Positions 38,242 through 48,204 are shown, counted from the first letter of the stretch. The stretch: 64,000 bases of DNA from Candidatus Roizmanbacteria bacterium (GCA_016214055.1 JACRPE010000002.1:1-64000); one strand, 5' to 3'. The notes: generated from the letters alone by a model not told the origin. Made by a program: numbers and translations.

Positions 38242-39207
38242 ATGTCAGAAGAAGCAAACTCTCGAAATAAATGGATAAGAGGAGCACAGAGTATGCTTGG
38301 TGCTTTTGTTTTACCTTCAATTGTGGCGCTAAACCGTGCAAGTTATTTTAGAAAAACAGCAATTGAAAGAGCTTTAAATGTAGGAGAGCTGCTACCTGAC
38401 GACCTTACCTTGTCTCAACTGGAAATGACTGTAGGAATTTGCAAGAAGCTTGCTGAGCATGGTCTCTATAAGGGGTTTAATGAAGAATATATCCTTACTA
38501 ATATATTAGACGGTGCGGATGGACTGTTAGCGCGCCGCCTTAATAAAGAATCACCTGAAGGTGCAATGAAAGATGTCCTTGTAGACAGACTGTGCGAGGC
38601 GGTTATGGCAAAATATATTGCTACAGAAAGATATGCGGACACTGAGAGTAGGACAAATTTGCAGAGAAATTTATCTACTTCTTTCCAATTATCTACCCTG
38701 TCGAAGGCGGCTTGCGAAGCATGCAATGTTGAGACAGGTGAAGGAGGTATTGGTAGCATGATTGAGCGAAGAAGGATTTTATATGGCGTTTTACACGATA
38801 TAGCTACACTTAAAACAGTTCCAGAGAGTAATAAGGCCTTAAGAGATAAATTATTACATCGAATTGATATAAATAACCAAACATTAATTAGTAAGAGTAG
38901 GAAAGGAGCAATAGACCGGATTGAAACTTTAGCAAGAGCTGGACATATAACCAGTTGGAATAATAATAATCTAGAAAATGATAAATCACTCGCATCGGGT
39001 GCGGCTAGAAAGTATGCCGCGGTTGTTTTAATGAATAAAAAGATTGTCATTGACTCCGTGGAAGTTCTTAATAGCTTAGCGGGTGGGAAAATTATGTTTC
39101 CAAGTGCGGATGATCTAATAGGAAAATATAAATACATTCCAACAAGCTTGGGAGCAATTGATGGCTTTTACCAGGAGGCGCTGAGAATTGCAAATATTAC
39201 TTCTTAA
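38242..39207 (+). CDS. Protein with a complete CDP-alcohol phosphatidyltransferase signature but little membrane character
   Basis: A 321-residue protein. D90-x2-D93-G94-x2-A97-R98-x8-G107-x3-D111-x3-D115 exactly matches the eight-residue CDP-alcohol phosphotransferase signature DxxDGxxAR...GxxxDxxxD, which binds the CMP moiety and two metals. Members transfer a phosphoalcohol from CDP-activated lipid or alcohol, normally through six transmembrane helices. Here only a short N-terminal stretch (about residues 18-30) and the region after residue 255 are moderately hydrophobic, and the rest is polar. It is 7 nt upstream of the prenyl-synthase-like gene. Match by motif only. Confidence 0.6.
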   Translation: MSEEANSRNKWIRGAQSMLGAFVLPSIVALNRASYFRKTAIERALNVGELLPDDLTLSQLEMTVGICKKLAEHGLYKGFNEEYILTNILDGADGLLARRLNKESPEGAMKDVLVDRLCEAVMAKYIATERYADTESRTNLQRNLSTSFQLSTLSKAACEACNVETGEGGIGSMIERRRILYGVLHDIATLKTVPESNKALRDKLLHRIDINNQTLISKSRKGAIDRIETLARAGHITSWNNNNLENDKSLASGAARKYAAVVLMNKKIVIDSVEVLNSLAGGKIMFPSADDLIGKYKYIPTSLGAIDGFYQEALRIANITS

Positions 39208-39214
39208 AAATATT

Positions 39215-40114
39215 ATGACGATGGAATCTCGCAATTTACTAAAACGCGCACGTACAGACTATCTAAAATCAGAACCAGTCAGTATAGCAAAGCCTTTTTT
39301 ATGGATTGCGCCTTTGATATTTGGGGCAAATGAAACAGCTATATTTCTATCTCTCTATCAATATGCAAGAATAATTGATGACACTGTTGATTCAGCTAGT
39401 GACCCTTATCATGCTAAAGAACTACTCAAAAATGATTTAGAAGCTTTATCCGGCATAATGCGGGGAAATTCATTAAATACACTTATTCCAGCTACTGAAA
39501 TAAGTAGAGAGACGCTCTACCGTAGAAGTTTATTACATACTAGTCTCAGTAGAATTAATCCAGAAGGACAACCTGAGATTGCAAAATATCTTCATCAAGC
39601 TCTTCAAGGTGCGTACGTAGATAATACTGCAATTATGTATGGACATCCTATTCATGACTATTTTAAGCCTGAACGTGATAATGCGGCTGTTCTTGTATAT
39701 TTTGAAGCTCTCTCAAGAGTTTTTTTTAATAAGCCCTTTGTTGAGGCTGAGCACGAAGGAAAGATCAAAGAATTTTTTCAATGGGTACTTAGGTTTGATG
39801 GTCTCGACGATATTGTTTCCGATCTTGAACGGGGAATATGTGTATTTACCCGGAAGAGTCTGAAGGAATCTGGAGTAAATCTTGTTCAAGGAGAACCAGT
39901 AGGATCAGAGATAGCTGATTTTTATATAAAGCAGAGAGATAAATTGGTTATGGAAAGCAAGACAGTATTACCGTATATTTATAAAAGTAATTTGCCTATA
40001 TTAGGAAGCGCCGCTCTTCATGTGAGATTAGTTCAGCAAGCACACCGTATCTCAAAAACTGAATATCCGAAAGGTAAGGCTGTTGTGTTTGGGAAAGCGA
40101 GGGCAGATTGGTGA
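39215..40114 (+). CDS. Squalene/phytoene synthase-like protein
   Basis: A 299-residue all-helical protein with two aspartate-rich motifs: DDTVD (D55-D59) in YQYARIIDDTVDSA and DDIVSD (about 199-204) in LRFDGLDDIVSDLERG, the usual positions in head-to-head prenyl synthases (first DxxxD, second DxxED/DxxxD). Other family points such as the conserved YC/YAxxVA block are diverged. Such enzymes join two prenyl diphosphates to make squalene or carotenoid precursors. It begins 7 nt after the CDP-alcohol-signature gene, so the pair is probably one operon. I prefer ATG 39215; ATG 39221 is an alternative. Confidence 0.62.
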   Translation: MTMESRNLLKRARTDYLKSEPVSIAKPFLWIAPLIFGANETAIFLSLYQYARIIDDTVDSASDPYHAKELLKNDLEALSGIMRGNSLNTLIPATEISRETLYRRSLLHTSLSRINPEGQPEIAKYLHQALQGAYVDNTAIMYGHPIHDYFKPERDNAAVLVYFEALSRVFFNKPFVEAEHEGKIKEFFQWVLRFDGLDDIVSDLERGICVFTRKSLKESGVNLVQGEPVGSEIADFYIKQRDKLVMESKTVLPYIYKSNLPILGSAALHVRLVQQAHRISKTEYPKGKAVVFGKARADW

Positions 40115-40226
40115 GCCACTCATTATCGCAACCGAACCAAACCTGAGGCTAGTCGTTCAAGAAGTGTTGGGTTGGTATAATAGCTTCATTCGGAATAATG
40201 GATATCTTCAAATAAAGATGCTTTAG
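40098..40226 (+). pseudogene. Remnant of a GNAT acetyltransferase C-terminus
   Basis: An open frame that overlaps the end of the prenyl-synthase-like gene in another phase reads KRGQIGEPLIIATE... and ends WYNSFIRNNGYLQIKML. The end resembles GNAT motif B of the gene at 37718 (EFYKKNGYLHIE). No start codon or N-terminal half is present, so it is probably a decayed duplicate. Confidence 0.4.
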
Positions 40227-40249
40227 GTATTAAAACCAGACGAAAATGA

Positions 40250-40555
40250 TTATGTTATTACGTTTGCACCCAGTGAATCTATTACTTGGTCAAATTGAGA
40301 CTTTGTAGCATCTGGAATTGATCCAGCTGTTGGTGCCCAATATTTTAATATTCCATTTATAGTTATACAATAGCCTCCACTTAACCCTAAAAGGGATCCA
40401 AGTAACCCACCTTCAATAAGTGAGATGGCAATTTCTCTATGATTGGGATGGCCAGCTACTGGACGATTATCTATAAGCATCGGAACATTCGGCGCAACAA
40501 AAAATCTCCGCTCCTGCTCATTGGGTAGTAATTTTGCGGTTTCTGCTCTATTCAT
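40250..40555 (-). CDS. Hypothetical protein (101 residues)
   Basis: Not recognised. The middle contains a glycine-rich hydrophobic stretch (LIEGGLLGSLLGLSGGYCI) that could be a membrane or nucleotide-contact loop. I chose ATG 40555 (MNRAETAKLLPNEQERR) because a TATAAT box lies 7 nt upstream; an in-frame ATG at 40609 would put the promoter inside the gene. It is the last gene of the accessory region before tRNA-Glu. Confidence 0.55.
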   Translation of the reverse strand: MNRAETAKLLPNEQERRFFVAPNVPMLIDNRPVAGHPNHREIAISLIEGGLLGSLLGLSGGYCITINGILKYWAPTAGSIPDATKSQFDQVIDSLGANVIT

Positions 40556-40674
40556 TATACTAATTATACTATAGGTTTGGGCTTTTGTAATCCCATGGGG
40601 ATTCACCAAATAAATTTACGCCGTAAATTTTTCGGTGTAAACGAACCGAAGATTTAAACCCTTAGAGATAGCTT

Positions 40675-40706
40675 CAAAAAAAGCTCGGATGAACCGAGCT
40701 GTTTTT
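40675..40706 (-). terminator. Rho-independent terminator after tRNA-Glu
   Basis: A perfect 7-bp stem AGCTCGG/CCGAGCT (40682-40688 with 40694-40700) with a 5-nt loop. On the minus strand it is followed by a run of T residues (complement of 40675-40681), directly downstream of tRNA-Glu. On the plus strand it is followed by GTTTTT, so it could work both ways. Confidence 0.75.
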
Positions 40707-40712
40707 CGAAGT

Positions 40713-40784
40713 GATCCCATGGGGATTCGAACCCCAGATTCTCTGGCTGAAAACCAGATGTCCTAGGCCACTAGACGATGGGAC
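40713..40784 (-). tRNA. tRNA-Glu (UUC)
   Basis: 72-nt cloverleaf: acceptor GTCCCAT/ATGGGAT (one G-T pair), anticodon stem TCTGG/CCAGA with loop TTTTCAG giving anticodon TTC, and T arm GGGGTTCGAATCCCC. CCA is not encoded. It is followed by a strong terminator. Its 5' end sequence (ACGATGGGACC on the plus strand) recurs at about 41108-41118. Confidence 0.95.
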
Positions 40785-40799
40785 CAGTAAATAGCTTTT

Positions 40800-41021
40800 C
40801 TATAGCCTTGCGCTTTTCCAAGCCTTGATTTGTTTCTCGCGTATCCTAGCCTCAGATAAAGTTTTAATTTCCTCACTATATTTTAACATCCAAGGCCCTT
40901 TATTTCTTGTGAACTTGCTCATTCCCAAATTATGCTCGTGAAGTCTTCTAACAATATCTTTAGTACATCCGATATAATACTTACCGGTTGTAATTGATTT
41001 AATAATGTAGATATAAAACAT
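40800..41021 (-). CDS. GIY-YIG domain protein (UPF0213-like)
   Basis: A 73-residue protein consisting of one GIY-YIG nuclease domain: FYIYIIKSITTGKYYIGCTKD carries the two tyrosine motifs (YIY and YIG), the catalytic arginine is in VRRLHEHN, and a glutamate follows in LSEARIREKQIKAWK. Such small proteins are common; their DNA role is mostly undefined. It lies between tRNA-Glu and a palindromic element, with an 11-nt repeat of the tRNA-Glu 5' end on the other side. No clear promoter. Confidence 0.85.
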   Translation of the reverse strand: MFYIYIIKSITTGKYYIGCTKDIVRRLHEHNLGMSKFTRNKGPWMLKYSEEIKTLSEARIREKQIKAWKSARL

Positions 41022-41041
41022 TCAAGATGTGGCATCACTAG

Positions 41042-41100
41042 TCCCGATTCCAGGATTAAAATCTGGAATCGTGGATAGTCGATCCACGACGAAGTCGGGA
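41042..41100. repeat. Three-stem palindromic element downstream of the MscS-like gene
   Basis: Outer stem TCCCGA/TCGGGA encloses two perfect hairpins: GATTCCAG/CTGGAATC (8 bp, 41046-41070) and CGTGGAT/ATCCACG (7 bp, 41070-41088). The fold looks like a three-way junction. A terminator or mobile palindrome function is possible. Confidence 0.6.
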
Positions 41101-41125
41101 TCGGTAACGATGGGACCTTCGGCTG

Positions 41126-41803
41126 TTAGCCTTTTTCCAACTTATTCATTATATCATCTAAAATTCTTTTTGCTGCATCACGACCACCTAAACCAAACGC
41201 GAGCCCTCCGGCTATGGCAATGGCCGCGACAATTCCTGTAAAGAAAATTCTAATAAGATCTTGCGCAACCCCAAGCTGATTCATCATGATGAGAACGGTG
41301 AAAAAGATGATGGTTGATTTGGCAAAAGCACTCAGAGTAATTGCCGAGGTGGCGCCTGAGGACTTGATGCTGTGCTTCACCAGATCAGCGGTAAGATTCG
41401 AGACGATGATACCTACAAAGCCGATTATGACAGCAACTATAACATTCGGAAGATAAAACAAAAATTGATTGAGAACTGCAGTAGCTCGAGATAGCCCCCA
41501 TGTCTCAAGTGTGGGGATAAGGAAAAGGATGATGATGGTCCATTTAACCAGCTCAGTCAAAACTTCCTGCCATATCCGCACTTCTTTTTGAGTTACCAAG
41601 CCTGTCTTGTTCAAAAGGGCATCAACCCGAAAAAAGGCAAGTAAGGTAAAGAGAATTTTTTTAAAAAGAGCGGCGACTAAAAATCCAACTACTAATATGA
41701 CAAGGCCACCAAAAAATATAGGTAAGTAATTAATAAAGTTGCTCCAGAAACGGGTTAGCACATCGTTGGTTGATGCAAACATAATAATAAAAATGCTTGT
41801 CAT
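41126..41803 (-). CDS. Small MscS-like mechanosensitive channel protein (TM-helix repeat)
   Basis: A 225-residue membrane protein with five or so hydrophobic segments; AIAIAGGLAFGLGGRDAAKRIL near the end matches the pore-helix stretch of MscS-family channels, and earlier IGFVGIIVSNLTADLVKH resembles conserved TM_helix (PF05552) repeats. The large cytoplasmic beta domain of MscS is missing. The first seven residues (MTSIFII) are encoded within or next to the repeat at 41798-41867, so ATG 41782 (MFASTNDVL) is a possible alternative start. Confidence 0.8.
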   Translation of the reverse strand: MTSIFIIMFASTNDVLTRFWSNFINYLPIFFGGLVILVVGFLVAALFKKILFTLLAFFRVDALLNKTGLVTQKEVRIWQEVLTELVKWTIIILFLIPTLETWGLSRATAVLNQFLFYLPNVIVAVIIGFVGIIVSNLTADLVKHSIKSSGATSAITLSAFAKSTIIFFTVLIMMNQLGVAQDLIRIFFTGIVAAIAIAGGLAFGLGGRDAAKRILDDIMNKLEKG

Positions 41804-41867
41804 GCTGAACTTGTTTACCCTGTAAGGGTTTCAGCATCTAAGATCCCGAAATAAATTCGGGATGACA
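41798..41867. repeat. Palindromic REP-like repeat (family R2)
   Basis: Ends are TGTCATGCTGAAC and GGGATGACA; internal arms GCTGAAC...GTTTCAGC and TCCCGAA/TTCGGGA form two hairpins. Element ends resemble family R1 (TGTCAT...ATGACA). It lies between the MscS-like gene and yraN, overlapping the annotated start of the former by 6 nt. Confidence 0.7.
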
Positions 41868-41872
41868 ATAAT

Positions 41873-42238
41873 TTATAACAAAACGTCCTCAAAATGATCA
41901 ATCTTCTCTACCTTCAAATCAGGAGTTAAGACGATTGATACCACATGTACTGACAGTTTATACTCTTTCAATTTATTTTTCAATACATATAACTCCGCCG
42001 CTAATTTGAGATGACTATACTTATTTCTGGTAACGGCCTCGTAAGGTTTACCTTTTTGGTCTCCGACTCTTGTCTTCACCTCGACGAATATTATTTTCTT
42101 ATCTTTCTTAATAATAAGATCAATCTCCCCGTATTTCGCTCTAAAGTTACGGTCAATAATGTGAAGTCCTTTTGAAGTGAGATAGTCTAAAGCAATTTGT
42201 TCACCAAGTTTGCCAATTTGAAGCGATGATGACATCAT
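41873..42238 (-). CDS. YraN/UPF0102 endonuclease-fold protein
   Basis: A 121-residue protein with the PD-(D/E)xK-type pattern of the UPF0102 family: GKLGEQIALDYLTSKG, then NFRAKYGEIDLIIKKDKKIIFVEVKTR, where E/D and E-x-K are the likely metal-binding residues. Biochemical function is not established for most members; a nuclease related to Holliday junction resolvases is likely by fold. Its start overlaps rplS by 4 nt, so it belongs to the ruvC-rplS-yraN unit. Confidence 0.88.
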   Translation of the reverse strand: MMSSSLQIGKLGEQIALDYLTSKGLHIIDRNFRAKYGEIDLIIKKDKKIIFVEVKTRVGDQKGKPYEAVTRNKYSHLKLAAELYVLKNKLKEYKLSVHVVSIVLTPDLKVEKIDHFEDVLL

Positions 42239-42567
42239 TTAGCAGTGTAAAGTTTTCTTTTTACTTCAGCCTCGGTAAGATTTCTTATGAAGTAGAGCTT
42301 TGACTTTACATAGGTGCTTTTCTTATCTATTTTTATGTCAACTAGGTTAGGGGATATGAGGGGGATAATACGCTCCACGCCAACACCTATTTTAGATATT
42401 TTTCTTACAGTGATCATGCGATTTTCATCAGTACTACCGTTAATCTTGAGGATGATACCCTTGAATAACTGTTGTCGTTCCTTTTCACCATCTTTGAACT
42501 TGTAGGTTATACTTATGGTGTCGCCGACATTCAACACATCTTTTTTGTAGGAAATTGAGTTGGACAT
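42235..42567 (-). CDS. rplS: 50S ribosomal protein L19
   Basis: A 110-residue protein with the L19 core: VGDTISITYKFKDGEKERQQLFKGIILKI, then TVRKISKIGVGVERIIPLISPNL (consensus TVRKIS.G.GVER..P..SP). The C-terminus is slightly shorter than usual. ATG 42567 (MSNSISYKKD) is chosen because TGGTAAAAT lies 7 nt upstream; an in-frame ATG at 42603 would sit inside ruvC. It is in the same orientation as ruvC and yraN, overlapping yraN by 4 nt. Confidence 0.93.
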   Translation of the reverse strand: MSNSISYKKDVLNVGDTISITYKFKDGEKERQQLFKGIILKINGSTDENRMITVRKISKIGVGVERIIPLISPNLVDIKIDKKSTYVKSKLYFIRNLTEAEVKRKLYTAK

Positions 42568-42595
42568 AGAATATATTTTACCAGTCAGGAGGGGA

Positions 42596-43078
42596 TTATA
42601 CAAGTGATTGATTTATGCAGCAATAGGCATACCCGCAAGCTATTGCATCCGCTTGATCGTCCTGTTTTAACTCTTTTATGAGACCGAGTGACATTTGCAA
42701 CATTTTTTGGACACTTTTTTTATCAGCTTGCCCATAACCGGTCACTATTTGCTTAATCTCAAGCGGAGTCATAAATATGACGGGCATGGTATGTTCTGCA
42801 GCTAATAACATTATGACTCCCTGAGCTTGACCAACAGCCACAATTGTCTTTTGATTTTTGAAAAAAAAGATTCGCTCCATAATTAATAATTTGGGTCTCA
42901 GTTTAAGTGCTAATGATTCCAAATCAGAGTGAATCTTCAAAAGGCGCTTTTCTGGCGTACATTTCTTATCTGTTTGGATAAGACCTGACGATAGATAGGT
43001 ATAGTCTGATGAGCTTTTCTTATCGAAAAATGCGTAGCCCACCCGATCTATACCCGGGTCGATACTCATGATGATCAT
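42596..43078 (-). CDS. ruvC: Holliday junction resolvase RuvC
   Basis: A 160-residue RNase H-fold endonuclease. The four acidic catalytic residues are in MSIDPGIDRVGY (D), LLIMERIFF (E), and QDDQADAIACGYAY (the final D pair). Conserved GQAQGVIMLLAAE and GYGQADKKSVQKML are present. The 3' end of ruvB lies at 63902-64000, so ruvC and ruvB are in different transcription units. TACAAT lies 6 nt before the ATG (leaderless). Confidence 0.95.
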   Translation of the reverse strand: MIIMSIDPGIDRVGYAFFDKKSSSDYTYLSSGLIQTDKKCTPEKRLLKIHSDLESLALKLRPKLLIMERIFFFKNQKTIVAVGQAQGVIMLLAAEHTMPVIFMTPLEIKQIVTGYGQADKKSVQKMLQMSLGLIKELKQDDQADAIACGYAYCCINQSLV

Positions 43079-43149
43079 GACGTAATTGTAGCGAAGAAAG
43101 ACTGAATTATAAAGAGTAGAAACGTATTTAACTAGCGAAAGAGATGGGA

Positions 43150-46112
<2,963 letters not shown>

Positions 46113-46200
46113 TCTCTTATGTTAGTTAAAAAAGATGATTCTCTATACAGGACATGTATAAAGAATTTTGTTACTACTCTCAACTTGTTGTCAAAGAACT

Positions 46201-46275
46201 TAGCATTTAGCCGTTAGCTACTAGCTATTAGATTTGATTGTCTAATTGCTAAAAGCTAATCGCCAATGGCTAACT
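46201..46275. repeat. TTAGC-type imperfect palindrome in the tRNA-Ala/23S spacer
   Basis: TTAGCCGTTAGCTACTAGCTATTAG is followed, after about 10 nt, by its imperfect inverted copy (CTAATTGCTAAAAGCTAATCG...GGCTAAC). The same family occurs at 62653-62693 and 63514-63601, always beside stable RNA genes. Another hairpin, ATTCTCTATACA with TGTATAAAGAAT, lies at 46139-46167 in the same spacer. Confidence 0.6.
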
Positions 46276-46278
46276 TTG

Positions 46279-46352
46279 TGGACCTAGGGGGACTCGAACC
46301 CCCAACCTTCGGAATGCAAATCCGACGCTCAAGCCAATTGAGCTATAGGCCC
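46279..46352 (-). tRNA. tRNA-Ala (UGC)
   Basis: 74-nt cloverleaf with acceptor GGGCCTA/TAGGTCC, anticodon stem TCGGA/TCCGA with loop TTTGCAT giving TGC, and T arm GGGGGTTCGAGTCCCCC. It lies 166 nt upstream of 23S on the same strand, the usual spacer tRNA, and shares its promoter at 46569-46597. CCA is not encoded. Confidence 0.95.
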
Positions 46353-46379
46353 TGTAAAATCTTACAGGATTTTACAGGG
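46350..46379 (-). promoter_or_regulatory. 12-bp hairpin overlapping the 5' end of tRNA-Ala
   Basis: CCCTGTAAAATC (46350-46361) pairs perfectly with GATTTTACAGGG (46368-46379), loop 6 nt. On the minus strand the 3' arm ends in GGG, which are the first three bases of tRNA-Ala. Further CCCTGT/ACAGGG copies just upstream (46374-46400) allow alternative pairing. A processing or attenuation signal is possible. Confidence 0.5.
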
Positions 46380-46568
46380 TGAACCCGGTAAACCCTGTTG
46401 CATTCAGAGTTCAATGCATCTCCTCATTTAAAAGTGCTTTAAACACAAAAAAGGCCACAAGATCATTCTTTAAGCTTTTTTTGGATTTATTTAAGAAGGC
46501 TGTTAGGAGAGCGGTATGTTGCCGTCCAATGGTGCCTTATGAATATATTTTATTCATCGGTAATTGCA

Positions 46569-46597
46569 ATAATAACATAGAAAAAAAGTCCTGTCAA
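46569..46597 (-). promoter_or_regulatory. Consensus promoter of the tRNA-Ala-23S unit
   Basis: Minus strand: TTGACA (complement of 46592-46597), 17-nt spacer, TATTAT (complement of 46569-46574). Start expected near 46562, leaving a leader of about 210 nt before tRNA-Ala. No 16S rRNA lies in the leader. Confidence 0.75.
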
Positions 46598-46627
46598 GGC
46601 CAATTCACCCCTTTTTATGGAGATTCT

Positions 46628-47098
46628 TTAGACCACCCGTTCTCTAAACCCATAATATATAAGGAAGCCAGCTAAAGCCACAATTCCTAGTATGGGTAAA
46701 AGAGCGCCCGTTTGAGGTAATTCTCCCTTTGTTGTTTCATCAACCGGTACACTACCAGCTCCAATAGTCAAAATGAACGAAATGTTTTGCTCTCCGGAGG
46801 ATATCTTTACATTATGATCTTTCTTTTCAAGTTGTCCCTCATGCGTATACTTCCATTTCCCATCCTCAACCGACGCTTTTATTGTCATCACCCCATTATC
46901 AATATAAACATCAATATTTGCTCCCTTGCTACCCGTACCTTCAAGTGTCAAATTTGTCGGCTCATACCACCAATGGGTAAAGTATTTCCCATTTACATCA
47001 AGTGCGCCAATTTTTGTCAAAGACAATCCATCAGCATATGCAAAAGATATCATTATAAGAAAAAGAGGAATAAGGAGAAGTCGAAGAACATTTTTCAT
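46628..47098 (-). CDS. LPXTG-anchored small surface protein
   Basis: A 156-residue protein with a signal peptide (residues 1-22, MKNVLRLLLIPLFLIMISFA), a beta-rich domain of about 100 residues, and a classic sorting signal at the end: LPQTG, then a hydrophobic helix (ALLPILGIVALAGFLIYYG) and a charged tail RERVV. Sortase would cleave between T and G and attach the protein to the envelope. No sortase gene is in the window. A promoter-like TTGACA/TATAGT pair with a short 15-nt spacer lies upstream. Confidence 0.8.
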   Translation of the reverse strand: MKNVLRLLLIPLFLIMISFAYADGLSLTKIGALDVNGKYFTHWWYEPTNLTLEGTGSKGANIDVYIDNGVMTIKASVEDGKWKYTHEGQLEKKDHNVKISSGEQNISFILTIGAGSVPVDETTKGELPQTGALLPILGIVALAGFLIYYGFRERVV

Positions 47099-47161
47099 AA
47101 TAATTTCATACTATACCTTTTTTTATCAACTGTCAAATAAAACTATTTGACACTAATTTTT

Positions 47162-48193
47162 TCAACACACTATACTGTTTGAAGTTCCTTTTACCGCACA
47201 TTGATCACAATTTGCGTACCAGGCACAAAATTGATATAGTTGAGTACACGGAACATACCCATTTTTAGAGGTACATATATGTGCTTGCGAAGTTTGCTTT
47301 GGAAAAACTGATCCAGGTGCAGAGAGCGAGTAATTTACACCTGATTCATAATTTATCCCAGTTTTTTTATTTATCCATTCTGAAACATTTGCGACTCCTG
47401 TGTAATACGAACCCATTAGACAAAATAATGTTCCTTTTGCAACCCCTACAACTTGAGGCTTGTCATTAATTATCCTAATAAATGGCCCACCCGAATCACC
47501 AAAACAGGCATTTACATTTGGGGTTTTACTCGAATAAAGAAGGATCATATAAGGATACTTACCAATTTCTCCCTCAGTTTTGTAAATATAGACCTCGCCT
47601 TTGAGAAGTGCATTGGGGAATGCACCTGGTTCATTTTCCAAATGCTCTCCAAATCCTATGATGGTTCCTATGCTATTTGGACTTATTCCACTCACATCAT
47701 AAGGTTTAGGGATAGACAATAGGGGAACTCCTACTGCAGGATTAGTTAATCTCAGTAGCGCGATATCCTCAGCAGAGCTAGCGGTATCGGACGAATGGAG
47801 TATTACTTCAGCTACAGGTGATGCAAATTGAGCTATAAGTTTAGTGTTGAGGGTATTGAGGCCAATAATGACATAGATCTCTTTAGATTCAAAATTTTTC
47901 ACACAATGCGCCGCGGTAAGTATCCAGCTTTCACCGATGAGGGAGCCGCCACAAAATTTACTGCTGCTATTATTTTCAGACTTAATATATGCAAAATACG
48001 GAAACTCGTTTTCCTCTGCTGGTACACCATTGATTATAAAATTCTCGTCTTTTACCTCCTCAGCCCGTGTCTTCACCGTTGTAGGTTTCCTTATAAGAAA
48101 ATTTGAATAATAAACTGAACCTAGCGCAACTATTGAGCCAACAAGAAAAACTACAAGGAGTTTTTTTGATACGCAGATTTTACCTTTCATCAA
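47162..48193 (-). CDS. Trypsin-like (S1) serine protease, membrane-anchored or secreted
   Basis: A 343-residue protein with an N-terminal hydrophobic anchor (about residues 11-31). After residue 50 the mature start IINGVPAEENEFPYFAYI corresponds to the activation site IVGG of chymotrypsin-fold proteases. The triad is H in LTAAHCVKN, D in AEDIALLRL and S in CFGDSGGPFI. The C-terminal 45 residues contain six cysteines (CTSKNGYVPC...CAWYANCDQC...C), probably a small disulfide domain. S1 proteases are uncommon in reduced genomes, so acquisition by transfer is plausible. A plus-strand promoter-like sequence overlaps its 3' end. Confidence 0.88.
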   Translation of the reverse strand: MMKGKICVSKKLLVVFLVGSIVALGSVYYSNFLIRKPTTVKTRAEEVKDENFIINGVPAEENEFPYFAYIKSENNSSSKFCGGSLIGESWILTAAHCVKNFESKEIYVIIGLNTLNTKLIAQFASPVAEVILHSSDTASSAEDIALLRLTNPAVGVPLLSIPKPYDVSGISPNSIGTIIGFGEHLENEPGAFPNALLKGEVYIYKTEGEIGKYPYMILLYSSKTPNVNACFGDSGGPFIRIINDKPQVVGVAKGTLFCLMGSYYTGVANVSEWINKKTGINYESGVNYSLSAPGSVFPKQTSQAHICTSKNGYVPCTQLYQFCAWYANCDQCAVKGTSNSIVC

Positions 48194-48204
48194 ATAATTA
48201 TACC

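Noticed and set aside
38466-39137. 223-codon frame antisense to the CDP-alcohol-signature gene
   Set aside because: The sense frame has promoter, motif and operon support; the antisense product is low-information hydrophobic sequence.
46379-46675. 98-codon open frame on the plus strand upstream of the rRNA unit
   Set aside because: It runs antisense through the promoter and leader of tRNA-Ala-23S and has no protein-like features.
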